Positions 8,092 through 15,574 of a DNA stretch of 33,678 nt are shown one piece after another (position 1 is the stretch's first letter; every line of letters starts with the position of its first letter). The translations under genes were made by a program, and so were the position numbers. Origin of the DNA: Sphingopyxis sp. RIFCSPHIGHO2_12_FULL_65_19 (GTDB lineage: Bacteria > Pseudomonadota > Alphaproteobacteria > Sphingomonadales > Sphingomonadaceae). A model generated the notes under the pieces. The model had not been told where the DNA came from and ran no database searches. It saw nothing but the letters and a program-made list of their open reading frames with translations. The stretch lies in assembly GCF_001830555.1 (NCBI RefSeq), contig NZ_MIAM01000010.1, positions 1 through 33,678 on the forward strand, written 5' to 3'.

Positions 8092-8754
8092 TCAGGCCGA
8101 TTCGGCTTCGTCGAGCAGCCAGTTCGGATCGCCGCTGCCGATCTGGCGGCGGAAGGTCCAATGATCGTCGGTCTGCGCCGCGTCGCTCATCGATCCGGCG
8201 ATGAGCTTGCCGTCGGCATCGCGCGTGACCGCACTGATGTCAGCGCGATAGCGCACGGTAATACGGGCCTCGCCGCGGTTCAGTTCGACATCGGTAATTT
8301 TTGCCGAATCTATCCCCATCAGGCGGTTTTCAAGCGTTTCGCCGCGCCCCTCGCGCGCCGCGATGGCGTCGGCAAAGGCTTCGTAGCTGTCGTCGTCGCA
8401 CAGATCGCGCAGCGTGTCGCGGTCGCCCGCCCAATAGGCCTCAAGGATCATGCGATACGCCGCCTCGGCGCCTTCCATGAAGCGGCCGGCATCGAAATTG
8501 CGGTCGGTCGCCAAAAGCTGCCGCAGCCCGGCTTCGGCGGCGGGCTCGTAAACGAGGCCCGACGTGTCGGCGGGCGCCGACGTCGCGGCTTGCGACCCGT
8601 CTGCCTCGTCAAGCCGTACGGGCGCCGCCGCGGTGCGTTCGCGCGGCAGCACGGGTTCCTGTTCGTGCCCGGTGCGTTTGCCGAGTACCGAATAGAGCCG
8701 CATGCCCAGAAAGGCCGCAATCATGGCGAGCAGGACGATCGAAAAAGCAGTCAC
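8092..8754 (-). CDS. Tim44-like domain protein, inner-membrane anchored
   Basis: About 220 residues: a single N-terminal membrane helix (FSIVLLAMIAAFLGMRLYSVLG), an acidic/Ala-rich linker with the GKRTGHEQEP motif typical of alphaproteobacterial Tim44-like proteins, then a Tim44/MBA1-like domain (about 85-215). Mitochondrial Tim44 tethers the import motor; bacterial homologues are membrane adaptors of poorly known function. GTG at 8754 is preferred because it places the helix at the N terminus; a TTG two codons upstream (8760) is the alternative. It is the first gene of an operon with mltA and the Smr gene and is divergent from secB. That neighbourhood fits envelope or export work, but this is inference. 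Confidence 0.85.
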   Translation of the reverse strand: MTAFSIVLLAMIAAFLGMRLYSVLGKRTGHEQEPVLPRERTAAAPVRLDEADGSQAATSAPADTSGLVYEPAAEAGLRQLLATDRNFDAGRFMEGAEAAYRMILEAYWAGDRDTLRDLCDDDSYEAFADAIAAREGRGETLENRLMGIDSAKITDVELNRGEARITVRYRADISAVTRDADGKLIAGSMSDAAQTDDHWTFRRQIGSGDPNWLLDEAESA

Positions 8755-8795
8755 GGGCAAAAGTCCAATGCAGGCAATGGAAACATATTGGCTGA

Positions 8796-8824
8796 TACAT
8801 AGGCGATACGCCAGCCAGTTTCAA
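8796..8824 (-). promoter_or_regulatory. Candidate sigma70-type promoter for the Tim44-like/mltA/Smr operon
   Basis: On the reverse strand TTGAAA (8819-8824) and TATGTA (8796-8801) are separated by exactly 17 bases, placing transcription start about 35 nt before the first gene. The -35 differs from TTGACA at one position; the -10 is weak. Identified by eye only. Confidence 0.4.
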
Positions 8825-8902
8825 ATGACCATGGCCGCTGGCGGTCGGCGGGTCAACGATTCGCCCTTAACTATCGCGGCCGACAGGGCGCCCATTGTGC
8901 TC

Positions 8903-8933
8903 GTTGCCGGGCGCTGCTAAGCGCCGCGGCAAC
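8903..8933. other. Strong hairpin in the Tim44-like/secB divergent gap
   Basis: gttgccgggcgct (8903-8915) pairs with the complementary arm ending in cggcaac (8920-8933), with one bulged base and a 4-nt loop gcta. There is no T-run on either side. The surrounding gap (8761-9007) otherwise holds only candidate promoter sequence; the hairpin may lie in the secB leader. Confidence 0.5.
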
Positions 8934-9007
8934 CGTCCGCCGCGGTCCCGCCACGGGTGCGCGGATGCGGATATTGTGTCCATCTTTCCAGTGAAAGCAG
9001 CTTCATC

Positions 9008-9523
9008 ATGGCCGACGAGACCAGCGCCGACATCAACAACCCCGCCCTTCAGCCGAACGGCGAAGACACGAGCCCGGCGATTGGCCTGATTTCACAATAT
9101 GTGAAGGATCTGTCGTTTGAAAATCCGAATGCGCCTGCGGTCTATCAATGGCAGGACGCGCCGCAGGTCGATGTCCAGTTCAACATCGCCGCCGACGCCG
9201 TCGGCGAGAATCTGTACGAAGTGACGCTGAAGATCGACGTCACGTCGAAAACCGATCAGGGCACCAGCTTTGTGATCGACCTGAAATATGCCGGCCTGTT
9301 CGGCGTGCGCAACGTCCCCGACGACCAGCTCCAGCCCTTCTTCCTGGCCGAAGCCCCGCGCATCCTGTTCCCCTTTGCGCGCCGTGTCGTCGCCGATGCG
9401 GTCCGCGACGGCGGCTTCCCCCCGCTGCTGCTCGAACCGATCGATTTCCACGGCCTGTTCATGCAGCAGGTCCAGCAGGTCGAGGCCGAGCAGGCGGGCG
9501 ACGTCGCGGTCGGCCAGGCTTAA
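9008..9523 (+). CDS. secB: SecB, protein export chaperone
   Basis: A 171-residue SecB, slightly longer than the E. coli form because of an acidic N-terminal tail, as usual in alphaproteobacteria. Recognisable stretches include ISQYVKDLSFENPNAP, the beta-strand region LYEVTLKIDVTSK, the YAGLFGV segment and LFPFARRVVADAVRDGGFPPLLLEPIDF. SecB is a cytosolic homotetramer that keeps preproteins unfolded and hands them to SecA. The ATG at 9008 begins MADETSAD; an in-frame upstream extension to 8957 is less likely because it adds a Cys/His-containing stretch foreign to the family. The ribosome-binding site is weak. A repeat-bearing gap separates it from murJ. Confidence 0.95.
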   Translation: MADETSADINNPALQPNGEDTSPAIGLISQYVKDLSFENPNAPAVYQWQDAPQVDVQFNIAADAVGENLYEVTLKIDVTSKTDQGTSFVIDLKYAGLFGVRNVPDDQLQPFFLAEAPRILFPFARRVVADAVRDGGFPPLLLEPIDFHGLFMQQVQQVEAEQAGDVAVGQA

Positions 9524-9553
9524 CTAACTGCCATACGGGGCGATCATAGATCC

Positions 9554-9686
9554 GCCCCTCTCCTTCAGGGGAGGGGCAGTGAGACTCGGTTCGGCGCCGC
9601 CGGACCCCAGTCGAGCGGGTTGGAGCCTATCGGGCTCGCGCAAGGCTGATAGCCCCCACCCCACCCCCTCCCCTGACGGGGAGGGG
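9554..9686. repeat. Paired G/C-tract palindromes between secB and murJ
   Basis: A stem at 9554-9564/9567-9577 (10 of 11 Watson-Crick pairs plus a wobble, loop tc) marks the left end. A perfect 9-bp stem cccctcccc/ggggagggg (9665-9673/9678-9686, loop tgac) marks the right end, eight bases before the murJ ATG. The 87 bases between them show no coding sequence. It resembles the element at 2991-3169. Confidence 0.65.
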
Positions 9687-9694
9687 CTTGAGCG

Positions 9695-11272
9695 ATGAGC
9701 AACCTCCTCAAAAACGTCGGGACGATCGGCGGCCTCACCCTGGTCAGCCGCATCTTCGGCTTCGCGCGCGACATGCTGCTGAGCCGCATCCTCGGGGCCG
9801 GCGGCGTCGCCGACGCGTGGCAGCTCGCCTTCCAACTGCCCAACATCTTTCGCCGCCTGTTTGCAGAGGGCGCGTTTGCCGCCGCCTTTGTCCCGCTGTT
9901 CAACCAGCGGATGACGAAGGAGGGCGACCATAGCGAAGCGCGCGCCTTTGCCGATGCCGTACTATCGGTGCTGATCCCGATCCTGATCGTCTTTTCGGCG
10001 CTGTTGCTGATCGTCATGCCGTGGGTGATGGGGCTGTTTGCAAGCGACACGCTTCAGGCCGACGATGGAACCTTCGACCTCGCGGTCCTGATGGCCCGCA
10101 TCGCCTTTCCCTATCTGGCGTTTATGAGCGTCGCGACCTTGTTCGCGGCGATTCTTAACAGCCTGTCGCGTTTCGCCGCCGCCGCGGCGGCGCCCGTCCT
10201 GCTCAACATCTGCCTGATCGGCGCGCTGTTGCTGGGCCTTGCCACCGGCGATGGCGGGGACGCGGCGAAGGCCGCGACGGGGTTTTACCTCGCGGTTTCC
10301 GTCTCGCTTGCCGGACTGTTCCAACTTGCCTGGCTTTATTATTGGGTGCGGCGGTCGGGCTTCCGGCCGATGCTCCGGCGTCCGCGGCTGACGCCCGGGG
10401 TGCGCGAGATGGGGGTGCTCATCCTGCCCGCGGTGTTCGGCGCCGGGGTCTATCAGATCAGCCGATTCATCGACCTGTTTTTCATCGCGACGCTGCCCGA
10501 CAAGAGCATCACCTATCTCGCGATGGCCGACCGGCTCAACCAGCTGCCGCTCGGCATCATCGGCATTGCGCTGGGCACCGCGATCCTGCCGGCGCTGTCG
10601 CGCTTCGTCGCGCAGGACGATCGCGACGGCGCCGTTCGCCTGCAAAGCAATGCGGTCGAACTCGCGATGCTGCTGACCGTGCCCGCCGCGGTGGCACTGT
10701 TCGTCGCCGGCCCCGCGATCACCAGCGCCTTCTATGTCGGCGGGCAATATAGCCGCGCCGACGGGCTGGCGACCGGCGCGGTCGTCGGCGGGCTGGTCGT
10801 CGGCCTGCCCGCCTATGTGCTGGTCAAGGTGCTGGTCCCCAATTTCTTCGCGCGCAAGGATACGCGCACGCCGGTGTGGACCGCGGCGCTTTCGCTGCTG
10901 GTCAATATCGCGCTCAACCTGCTGCTGATCCCGCGGCTCGGCATTGTCGGGCTGGCGCTGGCGGGGTCGGCCGCGGCATGGTGCAATGTCGCGATGCTCT
11001 ACGCCATCCTGCACCGCAAGGGGCTGTTCCGCCTGACCGGGCGGGTCGCGGGACGGATCGCGCGCATCATCCTCGCGGCGGCGGCGATGGCGGCCGGGCT
11101 TGATTACGCGATCCCGCTGGCAGGCGACGCCTTTACCGGCGGATTGGTCGACCGCGTCCTTGCACTCGGCGCGCTGGTGGCGACGGGCGCAATCATATTC
11201 TTTGGTTGCGCCATCCTGTTCGGCGTGGTCAATCGCGACACCGTCGGCCAGCTGCGCCGACGGCAAGTTTAA
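9695..11272 (+). CDS. murJ: MurJ, lipid II flippase (MviN)
   Basis: A 525-residue polytopic membrane protein of the MOP superfamily with about 14 hydrophobic helices, the normal MurJ size. The N terminus shows the family pattern LVSRIFGFARDMLLSRILGAG and QLPNIFRRLFAEGAFAAAFVPLF; the arginines in this region line the lipid II cavity in characterised homologues. MurJ flips undecaprenyl-linked peptidoglycan precursor across the inner membrane. ATG 9695 is the natural start. The only Shine-Dalgarno-like sequence, GGAGG at 9680-9684, lies inside the right stem of the preceding repeat. trpS follows after 21 bp, so the two are probably co-transcribed. Confidence 0.95.
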   Translation: MSNLLKNVGTIGGLTLVSRIFGFARDMLLSRILGAGGVADAWQLAFQLPNIFRRLFAEGAFAAAFVPLFNQRMTKEGDHSEARAFADAVLSVLIPILIVFSALLLIVMPWVMGLFASDTLQADDGTFDLAVLMARIAFPYLAFMSVATLFAAILNSLSRFAAAAAAPVLLNICLIGALLLGLATGDGGDAAKAATGFYLAVSVSLAGLFQLAWLYYWVRRSGFRPMLRRPRLTPGVREMGVLILPAVFGAGVYQISRFIDLFFIATLPDKSITYLAMADRLNQLPLGIIGIALGTAILPALSRFVAQDDRDGAVRLQSNAVELAMLLTVPAAVALFVAGPAITSAFYVGGQYSRADGLATGAVVGGLVVGLPAYVLVKVLVPNFFARKDTRTPVWTAALSLLVNIALNLLLIPRLGIVGLALAGSAAAWCNVAMLYAILHRKGLFRLTGRVAGRIARIILAAAAMAAGLDYAIPLAGDAFTGGLVDRVLALGALVATGAIIFFGCAILFGVVNRDTVGQLRRRQV

Positions 11273-11293
11273 ACAGCAGACAGGACGATCGAC

Positions 11294-12292
11294 ATGCGGA
11301 CGCTATCGGGCATCCAGCCCACCGGAAATTTGCATCTGGGCAATTATCTGGGCGCGATCCGCAACTGGGTGCGGATGCAGGACGAGATGGAGGGCGAGAA
11401 GCTCTATTTCCTCGCCGACCTGCACGCGATCACCGTCCACAACGACCCCGCCGAACTGGCCGCGAACACGCGCGAGATGGCGGCGGCGCTGATGGCGGCG
11501 GGCATCGATCCCGCCAAGGCGATCCTGTTCAACCAGGCGCGCGTCCCCGCCCACGCCGAACTTGCATGGCTGCTTTTCTGCACCGCGCGCATCGGCTGGC
11601 TGAACCGGATGACCCAGTTCAAGGAAAAATCGGGCAAGAATCGCGAGGGCGCGAGCGTCGGGCTTTATGCCTATCCGGTGCTTCAGGCCGCCGACGTGCT
11701 GCTGTATCAGACCACGCATGTTCCTGTCGGCGACGACCAGAAACAGCATCTGGAACTGGCCCGCGACATCGCGACGAAATTCAACCTCGATACGGGGACA
11801 GAGACTTTCACCCTGCCCGAACCGACGATCCCCGCCGCGGCAGCACGGATCATGAGCTTGCGCGACGGAAACGCCAAAATGTCGAAATCGGACCCGAGCG
11901 ATGCAAGCCGCATCAACCTGGTCGACGATGCCGACACGATCATGGCGAAAATCCGCAAGGCAAAGACCGATGCCGAACCGCTGCCATCGGAAGCGGCCGG
12001 GCTGGAGGGACGCCCCGAAGCCCGCAACCTCGTCGCCATCTATGCCGCGATGGCTGACGAAAGTGTCGATGCGGTGCTCGCGCGCTTCGCCGGTCAGGGC
12101 TTTGGCGCGTTCAAGCCGGCGCTCGGCGACCTGCTCGTCGAAACCTTGCGGCCGATCGCGACGCGGCTCGGTGCGTTGAAGGCCGATCCGGCGGCAATCG
12201 ACGCCGCGCTGGAAGATGGCGCGGCGCGCGCGACGGCGCTGGCCCGGCCGACACTCGACGCCGCCTATGCCGCGCTGGGGCTGTGTCGCTGA
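11294..12292 (+). CDS. trpS: Tryptophanyl-tRNA synthetase
   Basis: A 332-residue class Ic aminoacyl-tRNA synthetase that charges tRNA-Trp. The ATP-binding HIGH-type motif is present as [13 protein letters not shown] (residues 9-21), and the second signature is KMSKS at residues 195-199. The tryptophan-pocket region is visible as [30 protein letters not shown]. Length and architecture are standard. ATG 11294 starts 21 bp after murJ and follows a purine-rich stretch (cagacaggacga). No recognisable attenuator or T-box is seen upstream, as expected outside Gram-positives. A 171-bp gap with promoter-like sequence separates it from the next gene. Confidence 0.97.
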   Translation: MRTLSGIQPTGNLHLGNYLGAIRNWVRMQDEMEGEKLYFLADLHAITVHNDPAELAANTREMAAALMAAGIDPAKAILFNQARVPAHAELAWLLFCTARIGWLNRMTQFKEKSGKNREGASVGLYAYPVLQAADVLLYQTTHVPVGDDQKQHLELARDIATKFNLDTGTETFTLPEPTIPAAAARIMSLRDGNAKMSKSDPSDASRINLVDDADTIMAKIRKAKTDAEPLPSEAAGLEGRPEARNLVAIYAAMADESVDAVLARFAGQGFGAFKPALGDLLVETLRPIATRLGALKADPAAIDAALEDGAARATALARPTLDAAYAALGLCR

Positions 12293-12354
12293 CACCGCGC
12301 TGTTCGCAGGCGAAATTTCTTGTCTTTGCCGTCCGCGTCCCCATATCGAGACAT

Positions 12355-12380
12355 GGAACTGCCACGCGACGAAACGAGTT
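12355..12380 (+). promoter_or_regulatory. Candidate EcfG-type stress promoter before the DUF4136 gene
   Basis: GGAAC at 12355-12359 and AGTT at 12377-12380 are separated by 17 bases. The alphaproteobacterial general stress sigma factor EcfG recognises GGAAC-N16/17-CGTT, so this is a match with one mismatch in the -10 half. It lies about 80 bp upstream of the lipoprotein ATG. Such a short motif can arise by chance. Confidence 0.3.
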
Positions 12381-12390
12381 CAACCAAGGT

Positions 12391-12432
12391 TAAGTCGCGT
12401 CGGCATAGTCTATGGTACGATAGCGCGACTTA
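12391..12432. promoter_or_regulatory. Perfect 9-bp inverted repeat, possible operator or leader hairpin
   Basis: taagtcgcg (12391-12399) is exactly complementary to cgcgactta (12424-12432), with a 24-nt spacer that holds AT-rich -10-like sequence (tatggt, tacgat). It ends 31 bases before the DUF4136 gene. It could bind a dimeric regulator or fold as a stem in the mRNA leader. Confidence 0.45.
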
Positions 12433-12463
12433 GGGGCGCTTCCCGAACGACGGAGCCAAGACG

Positions 12464-13162
12464 ATGAGCAAGATAAACCTGAAGCGACTGGGCCTGGCCG
12501 CCATGACGGGCGCGGCACTGGCGCTCGCCGGTTGCGCGACGCCGTTCAGGGCGGATGTCGCCCGTTTCCAGACGCAGCTTCCGGCGCCGCAGGGCCAGAG
12601 CTTTGTCGTCGAAGCGAATAACCCCGCGCTGCAAGGCGGGATCGAATTCGGCCAATATGCCAATCTGGTCGCCGGCGAGCTGACCCGCTACGGCTATCGC
12701 CCCGCGGCGAATGGCGAACGCGCCGACCTGGTCGTCCGCATGGATTACGGCGTCGACAAGGGCCGCGAGCGCATCGTGTCGAGCCCCGGTTTCGGCGACC
12801 CCTGGTACGGCGGATATGGCGGCTATTATGGCCGCGGCTTCTATCGCCCCGTGATCGTCACCGGCCGCGGCGGCCGCCGTTATGTCTATGGCTATCGCGA
12901 TCCGTTCCTGTGGGGCGGTTTCGGCCCCGGCTGGGGCGGCACCGACGTCAGCAGCTACACCGTTTATACCAGCGGCCTGAACCTTCAGATCAATCGCGCC
13001 GCGGACGGATCGCGGCTGTTTGAAGGCCACGCCGAGGCGCAATCGCGCGACAACAACCTCCAGACCATCGTCCCGAACCTGGTCGAAGCGATGTTCACCG
13101 GCTTCCCCGGCAATTCGGGCGAGCGGGTGCGGATTACCGTGGCGCCGCCCGAAAAGGGCTGA
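12464..13162 (+). CDS. DUF4136-family lipoprotein
   Basis: A 232-residue predicted lipoprotein. The signal peptide ends in ALAGC with the lipidated cysteine at residue 24, and Ala at +2 suggests outer-membrane targeting. The body follows the DUF4136 pattern: a short strand region DVARFQTQLPAP, FEFGQ-like IEFGQYANLVAGELTRYGYRP, ADLVVRMDYGVD, then a Gly/Tyr-rich low-complexity loop (about 108-128), and a C-terminal half ending in PNLVEAMFTGFPGNSGERVRITV. The biochemical function of the family is not known. ATG 12464 follows cggagccaagacg, with GGAG as ribosome-binding site. It is monocistronic: promoter-like sequence lies before it and a strong terminator follows. Confidence 0.83.
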   Translation: MSKINLKRLGLAAMTGAALALAGCATPFRADVARFQTQLPAPQGQSFVVEANNPALQGGIEFGQYANLVAGELTRYGYRPAANGERADLVVRMDYGVDKGRERIVSSPGFGDPWYGGYGGYYGRGFYRPVIVTGRGGRRYVYGYRDPFLWGGFGPGWGGTDVSSYTVYTSGLNLQINRAADGSRLFEGHAEAQSRDNNLQTIVPNLVEAMFTGFPGNSGERVRITVAPPEKG

Positions 13163-13182
13163 CCCGCCTTCAACGCCCAAGC

Positions 13183-13219
13183 AAAAGGCCCGCCATCCGA
13201 TCGGAAGGCGGGCCTTTTT
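13183..13219. terminator. Symmetric bidirectional terminator between the DUF4136 gene and dnaA
   Basis: aaaaggcccgcc (13183-13194) pairs perfectly with ggcgggcctttt (13207-13218). The loop itself contains the palindrome tccgatcgga, so the stem can extend after one A-A mismatch. T-runs exist on both strands, so it can end both the forward lipoprotein transcript and the reverse dnaA transcript. Confidence 0.9.
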
Positions 13220-13264
13220 GTTGCTGTTGAAAATCCCGGTATAACTTGGGGATAAAATTGTGGA

Positions 13265-14674
13265 TCAGCTGTTGAGACTGCGCCGGATCGCCGCGATTTC
13301 GGCATCGAGTTCGCTGTCGGCGACGCGGAGCGCCTCGACCGTGCGGACGGCGTGGATCACCGTCGAATGATCGCGCCCGCCAAAGCGGCGTCCGATTTCG
13401 GGATAGGAGCGCGGGGTCAGTTCCTTCGCCAGATACATCGCCACCTGCCGCGGGCGGGCGATCGCGCGGACGCGGCGCTTCGACGCCATTTCGGACTTGT
13501 CGAGCCGGTAGTGTGCGCACACCGCGCGCTGGATCTCGTCGATCGTGATGCGCGGACGCGCGGTGCGGACATTTTCGGCGAGCCGGTCCTGCGCCAGCGC
13601 CAAATCGACCGTCGTTCCGGTAAGCGCGGCATAGGCGAGCAGCTTGTTGAGCGCGCCTTCGAGTTCGCGGATGTTGCGCGTGAAATGCTTGACCAGATAA
13701 GCGACGACGTCGTCCGGCACCTCGACCATCGGCATGGCGGCCAGGCGCTGGCGGATGATCCGTTCGCGCAGGTCATCCTCGGGCGCCTCGATATCGGCAA
13801 CCAGCCCGCCCGACAGGCGCGACAGCAACCGCGCCTCGACCCCGTCGAGCATCGCCGGCGGGCGGTCGGCGGTGACGACGAGACGTTTGCCCGCGGTCAT
13901 CAGGTCGTCGATCGTGTGGAGCAGCTCTTCCTGCGTCGAATTCTTGCCGATCACGAACTGCAAATCGTCGAGCAGCAGCAAGTCGGCGGCGCGCAGCCGC
14001 GCCTTGAACGCCATCATGTCGCCGCCGCGCATCGCACCGACGAATTCGAGCATGAATTTTTCCGCTGACATCAGAATGATGTTCGCAGTCGGATGCGCCG
14101 CAGCATAGTCCTGCGCAATCGCCTGGAGCAGGTGCGTCTTGCCCTGTCCGGTGCCCGAGCACAGGTAAAGCGGGTTGAATTGCGGCGCTTCGATCATCGC
14201 CATCCGGCGTGCGGCGTTGGCGGCGAGGATGTTGCTGCGCGCAACGACGAAGCGATCGAACGACAGGCGCGGATCGAAACCGAGCAGCGCGGGGTTCGCT
14301 GCGGGTGCCGGGCGGGTCTCGAAGCTCGGCAGCGGCGCCGCGGCCAGGACCGTGGCGCGCTCATTCGCCGCCGCACCGCCGCGCACGGTGACGCCGCGAA
14401 CCGTCGGCAGCTGCTGCCGCCATGCCAGCTCCAGCCGGTCGCCAAAGCGTTCGTTGATCCAGTTCGCCGAAAAGCGGCTGACGGTTTCGAGCGTCACGAC
14501 GCCCGACAACGCGCAATAATCGGCAAAGCGCACGGGCTTCAGCCAATGATCGAAAGTGCGCACGCCCAGATCGCGGCGCAGCCCTTCGGCAACGCGCGGC
14601 CAAAGCGCTGCGGCATCACCGCTCATCGCTTCACCCTGTGCACCATTGCCATGCTGATTGCCGCTTTCCGTCAC
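13265..14674 (-). CDS. dnaA: Chromosomal replication initiator DnaA
   Basis: A full-length DnaA of 469 residues from GTG 14674. Domain I starts at LWPRVAEGLRRDLGVRTFDHWLKP. The AAA+ domain has Walker A GTGQGKTH (about 174-181) and Walker B LLLLDDLQF (about 232-240). The C-terminal DNA-binding domain ends with the DnaA signature GGRDHSTVIHAVRTVE. DnaA-ATP melts the origin and also acts as a transcription factor. An internal ATG at 14626 (MSGDAAALWPR) has a good agggtga ribosome-binding site and is a serious alternative start; GTG 14674 has gaggggg-type purines upstream. rpsT lies upstream on the same strand, an arrangement known in Caulobacter. The stop codon overlaps one of two DnaA-box-like 9-mers. 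Confidence 0.96.
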   Translation of the reverse strand: MTESGNQHGNGAQGEAMSGDAAALWPRVAEGLRRDLGVRTFDHWLKPVRFADYCALSGVVTLETVSRFSANWINERFGDRLELAWRQQLPTVRGVTVRGGAAANERATVLAAAPLPSFETRPAPAANPALLGFDPRLSFDRFVVARSNILAANAARRMAMIEAPQFNPLYLCSGTGQGKTHLLQAIAQDYAAAHPTANIILMSAEKFMLEFVGAMRGGDMMAFKARLRAADLLLLDDLQFVIGKNSTQEELLHTIDDLMTAGKRLVVTADRPPAMLDGVEARLLSRLSGGLVADIEAPEDDLRERIIRQRLAAMPMVEVPDDVVAYLVKHFTRNIRELEGALNKLLAYAALTGTTVDLALAQDRLAENVRTARPRITIDEIQRAVCAHYRLDKSEMASKRRVRAIARPRQVAMYLAKELTPRSYPEIGRRFGGRDHSTVIHAVRTVEALRVADSELDAEIAAIRRSLNS

Positions 14675-14880
14675 GCTGTACCGCCCCCTCAGGTCCCCTC
14701 GTGCCGGGTCTCGGGCAGCCGTCCACGCGCCGATTCGTCACCTGCGCCGGGCACAGGCATCCCATCCGGACAAGCAGCCCGAAAAGTCGCGAATCATGTC
14801 GATGTGGCGGCCACCGGCGAAGGCCGACGACGCACCTGTCTAGTCAGGGGGCGGCGAGTCGATCAAGGGCTGGCCATGTA

Positions 14881-14964
14881 AAAATACTGAAATAAAAATC
14901 TTGACTCATCCGGGGTCCCGGAATCGCGCGAATGCCCCATTTTATTGAATAGTTTCAGTATTTT
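14881..14964. repeat. 12-bp perfect inverted repeat upstream of dnaA
   Basis: aaaatactgaaa (14881-14892) and tttcagtatttt (14953-14964) are exact complements 60 nt apart. Separation and position fit two binding sites for one regulator better than an RNA stem, because the right arm would lie upstream of a transcript starting at the nearer candidate promoter. Confidence 0.7.
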
Positions 14965-14974
14965 AATCAGTGAA
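14946..14974 (-). promoter_or_regulatory. dnaA: Candidate dnaA promoter
   Basis: On the reverse strand TTCACT (14969-14974) and TATTCA (14946-14951) are 17 bases apart, in the AT-rich part of the upstream region. The right arm of the 12-bp inverted repeat fills this spacer. A second, weaker candidate is TTGATC (14861-14866) with TAGACA (14837-14842), spacer 18. Neither is confirmed. Confidence 0.35.
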
Positions 14975-15062
14975 AACCATCCGCAAGGCAACGAATCGCA
15001 GTAAATCCGTCACTTACCGCGCTGCAACACTATTGCCATCGGCCTGTCACAATGCAGGACGC

Positions 15063-15102
15063 AAAAAAGGACCCGCGGGCGGGATGCCAGCGGGTCCTTT
15101 TT
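15063..15102 (-). terminator. Rho-independent terminator of rpsT
   Basis: A perfect 13-bp stem (15064-15076/15090-15102) with a 13-nt loop follows the rpsT stop by about 22 bases. Read on the reverse strand, it ends in a run of six T. The opposite strand also shows five T, so it may work in both directions. Confidence 0.92.
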
Positions 15103-15124
15103 GTTCCCTTTCGGGACAGCCGGA

Positions 15125-15388
15125 TCAGGCGATCGCGTTCACGCTCTTGGTCAGGCGCGAGAATTTGCGAGCCACGGTGTTCTTGTGCAGCACACCCTTG
15201 GCAACGCCGCGCGCCATTTCGGGCTGCGCTGCCTTCAGCGCGGTCGCGGCCGCATCCTTGTCACCAGCGGCGACAGCGTTTTCGACCTTCTTCACGAGCG
15301 TGCGAATGCGCGAAACGCGATTCTTGTTCACGACGGTGCGCGCCGTGTTGCGGCGGATGCGCTTCTTTGCCTGGGGCGTATTTGCCAT
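15125..15388 (-). CDS. rpsT: 30S ribosomal protein S20
   Basis: An 87-residue, strongly basic protein matching S20 over its whole length: [30 protein letters not shown] at the N terminus, [20 protein letters not shown] near the C terminus. S20 binds 16S rRNA as a primary assembly protein of the small subunit. ATG 15388 gives the canonical start, and the gene has its own promoter and terminator. It lies directly upstream of dnaA on the same strand, but the terminator should largely separate the two transcripts. In E. coli S20 controls its own translation; no comparable structure can be judged here by eye, though the leader is long (about 125 nt). Confidence 0.97.
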   Translation of the reverse strand: MANTPQAKKRIRRNTARTVVNKNRVSRIRTLVKKVENAVAAGDKDAAATALKAAQPEMARGVAKGVLHKNTVARKFSRLTKSVNAIA

Positions 15389-15521
15389 AAATTCCTCGGT
15401 TTCAAACGGTCTCAGTTCGGTCGGAGCACAGCGTCACCGGAGCAGCCGAATCGCGCAAACAGGCGAATCAATGTCCGGATACGGCCGGTTCCGGTAGCCC
15501 GGACCCTGCTCGAAGGGTGCG

Positions 15522-15550
15522 CGCATAGCCAGCCTGGCGCTTTTGGTCAA
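15522..15550 (-). promoter_or_regulatory. rpsT: Probable sigma70-type promoter of rpsT
   Basis: Reverse-strand TTGACC (15545-15550) and TATGCG (15522-15527) are separated by exactly 17 bases. It sits just after the mutM stop and predicts a leader of roughly 125 nt. The leader carries two GANTC sites (15448-15452 and 15464-15468). Confidence 0.6.
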
Positions 15551-15574
15551 TGCTTATTGCAGCAGCCGCGCGCC

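Larger units (their letters stand above)
14675..15062. other. dnaA-rpsT intergenic regulatory region
   Basis: This gap of about 390 bp has no coding frame I would support. Between about 14879 and 14990 it is clearly AT-richer than its surroundings. It contains a 12-bp inverted repeat (14881-14892/14953-14964), six GANTC sites (at 14732, 14791, 14856, 14903, 14921 and 14993), and a small stem ccggg-gt-cccgg at 14910-14921. I see no close match to the DnaA box TTATCCACA inside it, so I describe it as the dnaA control region and do not call an origin. Confidence 0.6.

Noticed and set aside
14675..15062. Replication origin in the dnaA-rpsT gap
   Set aside because: AT-richness and repeats are suggestive, but I find no cluster of DnaA boxes there, and alphaproteobacterial origins are often elsewhere. 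GC-skew and box counts would be needed.
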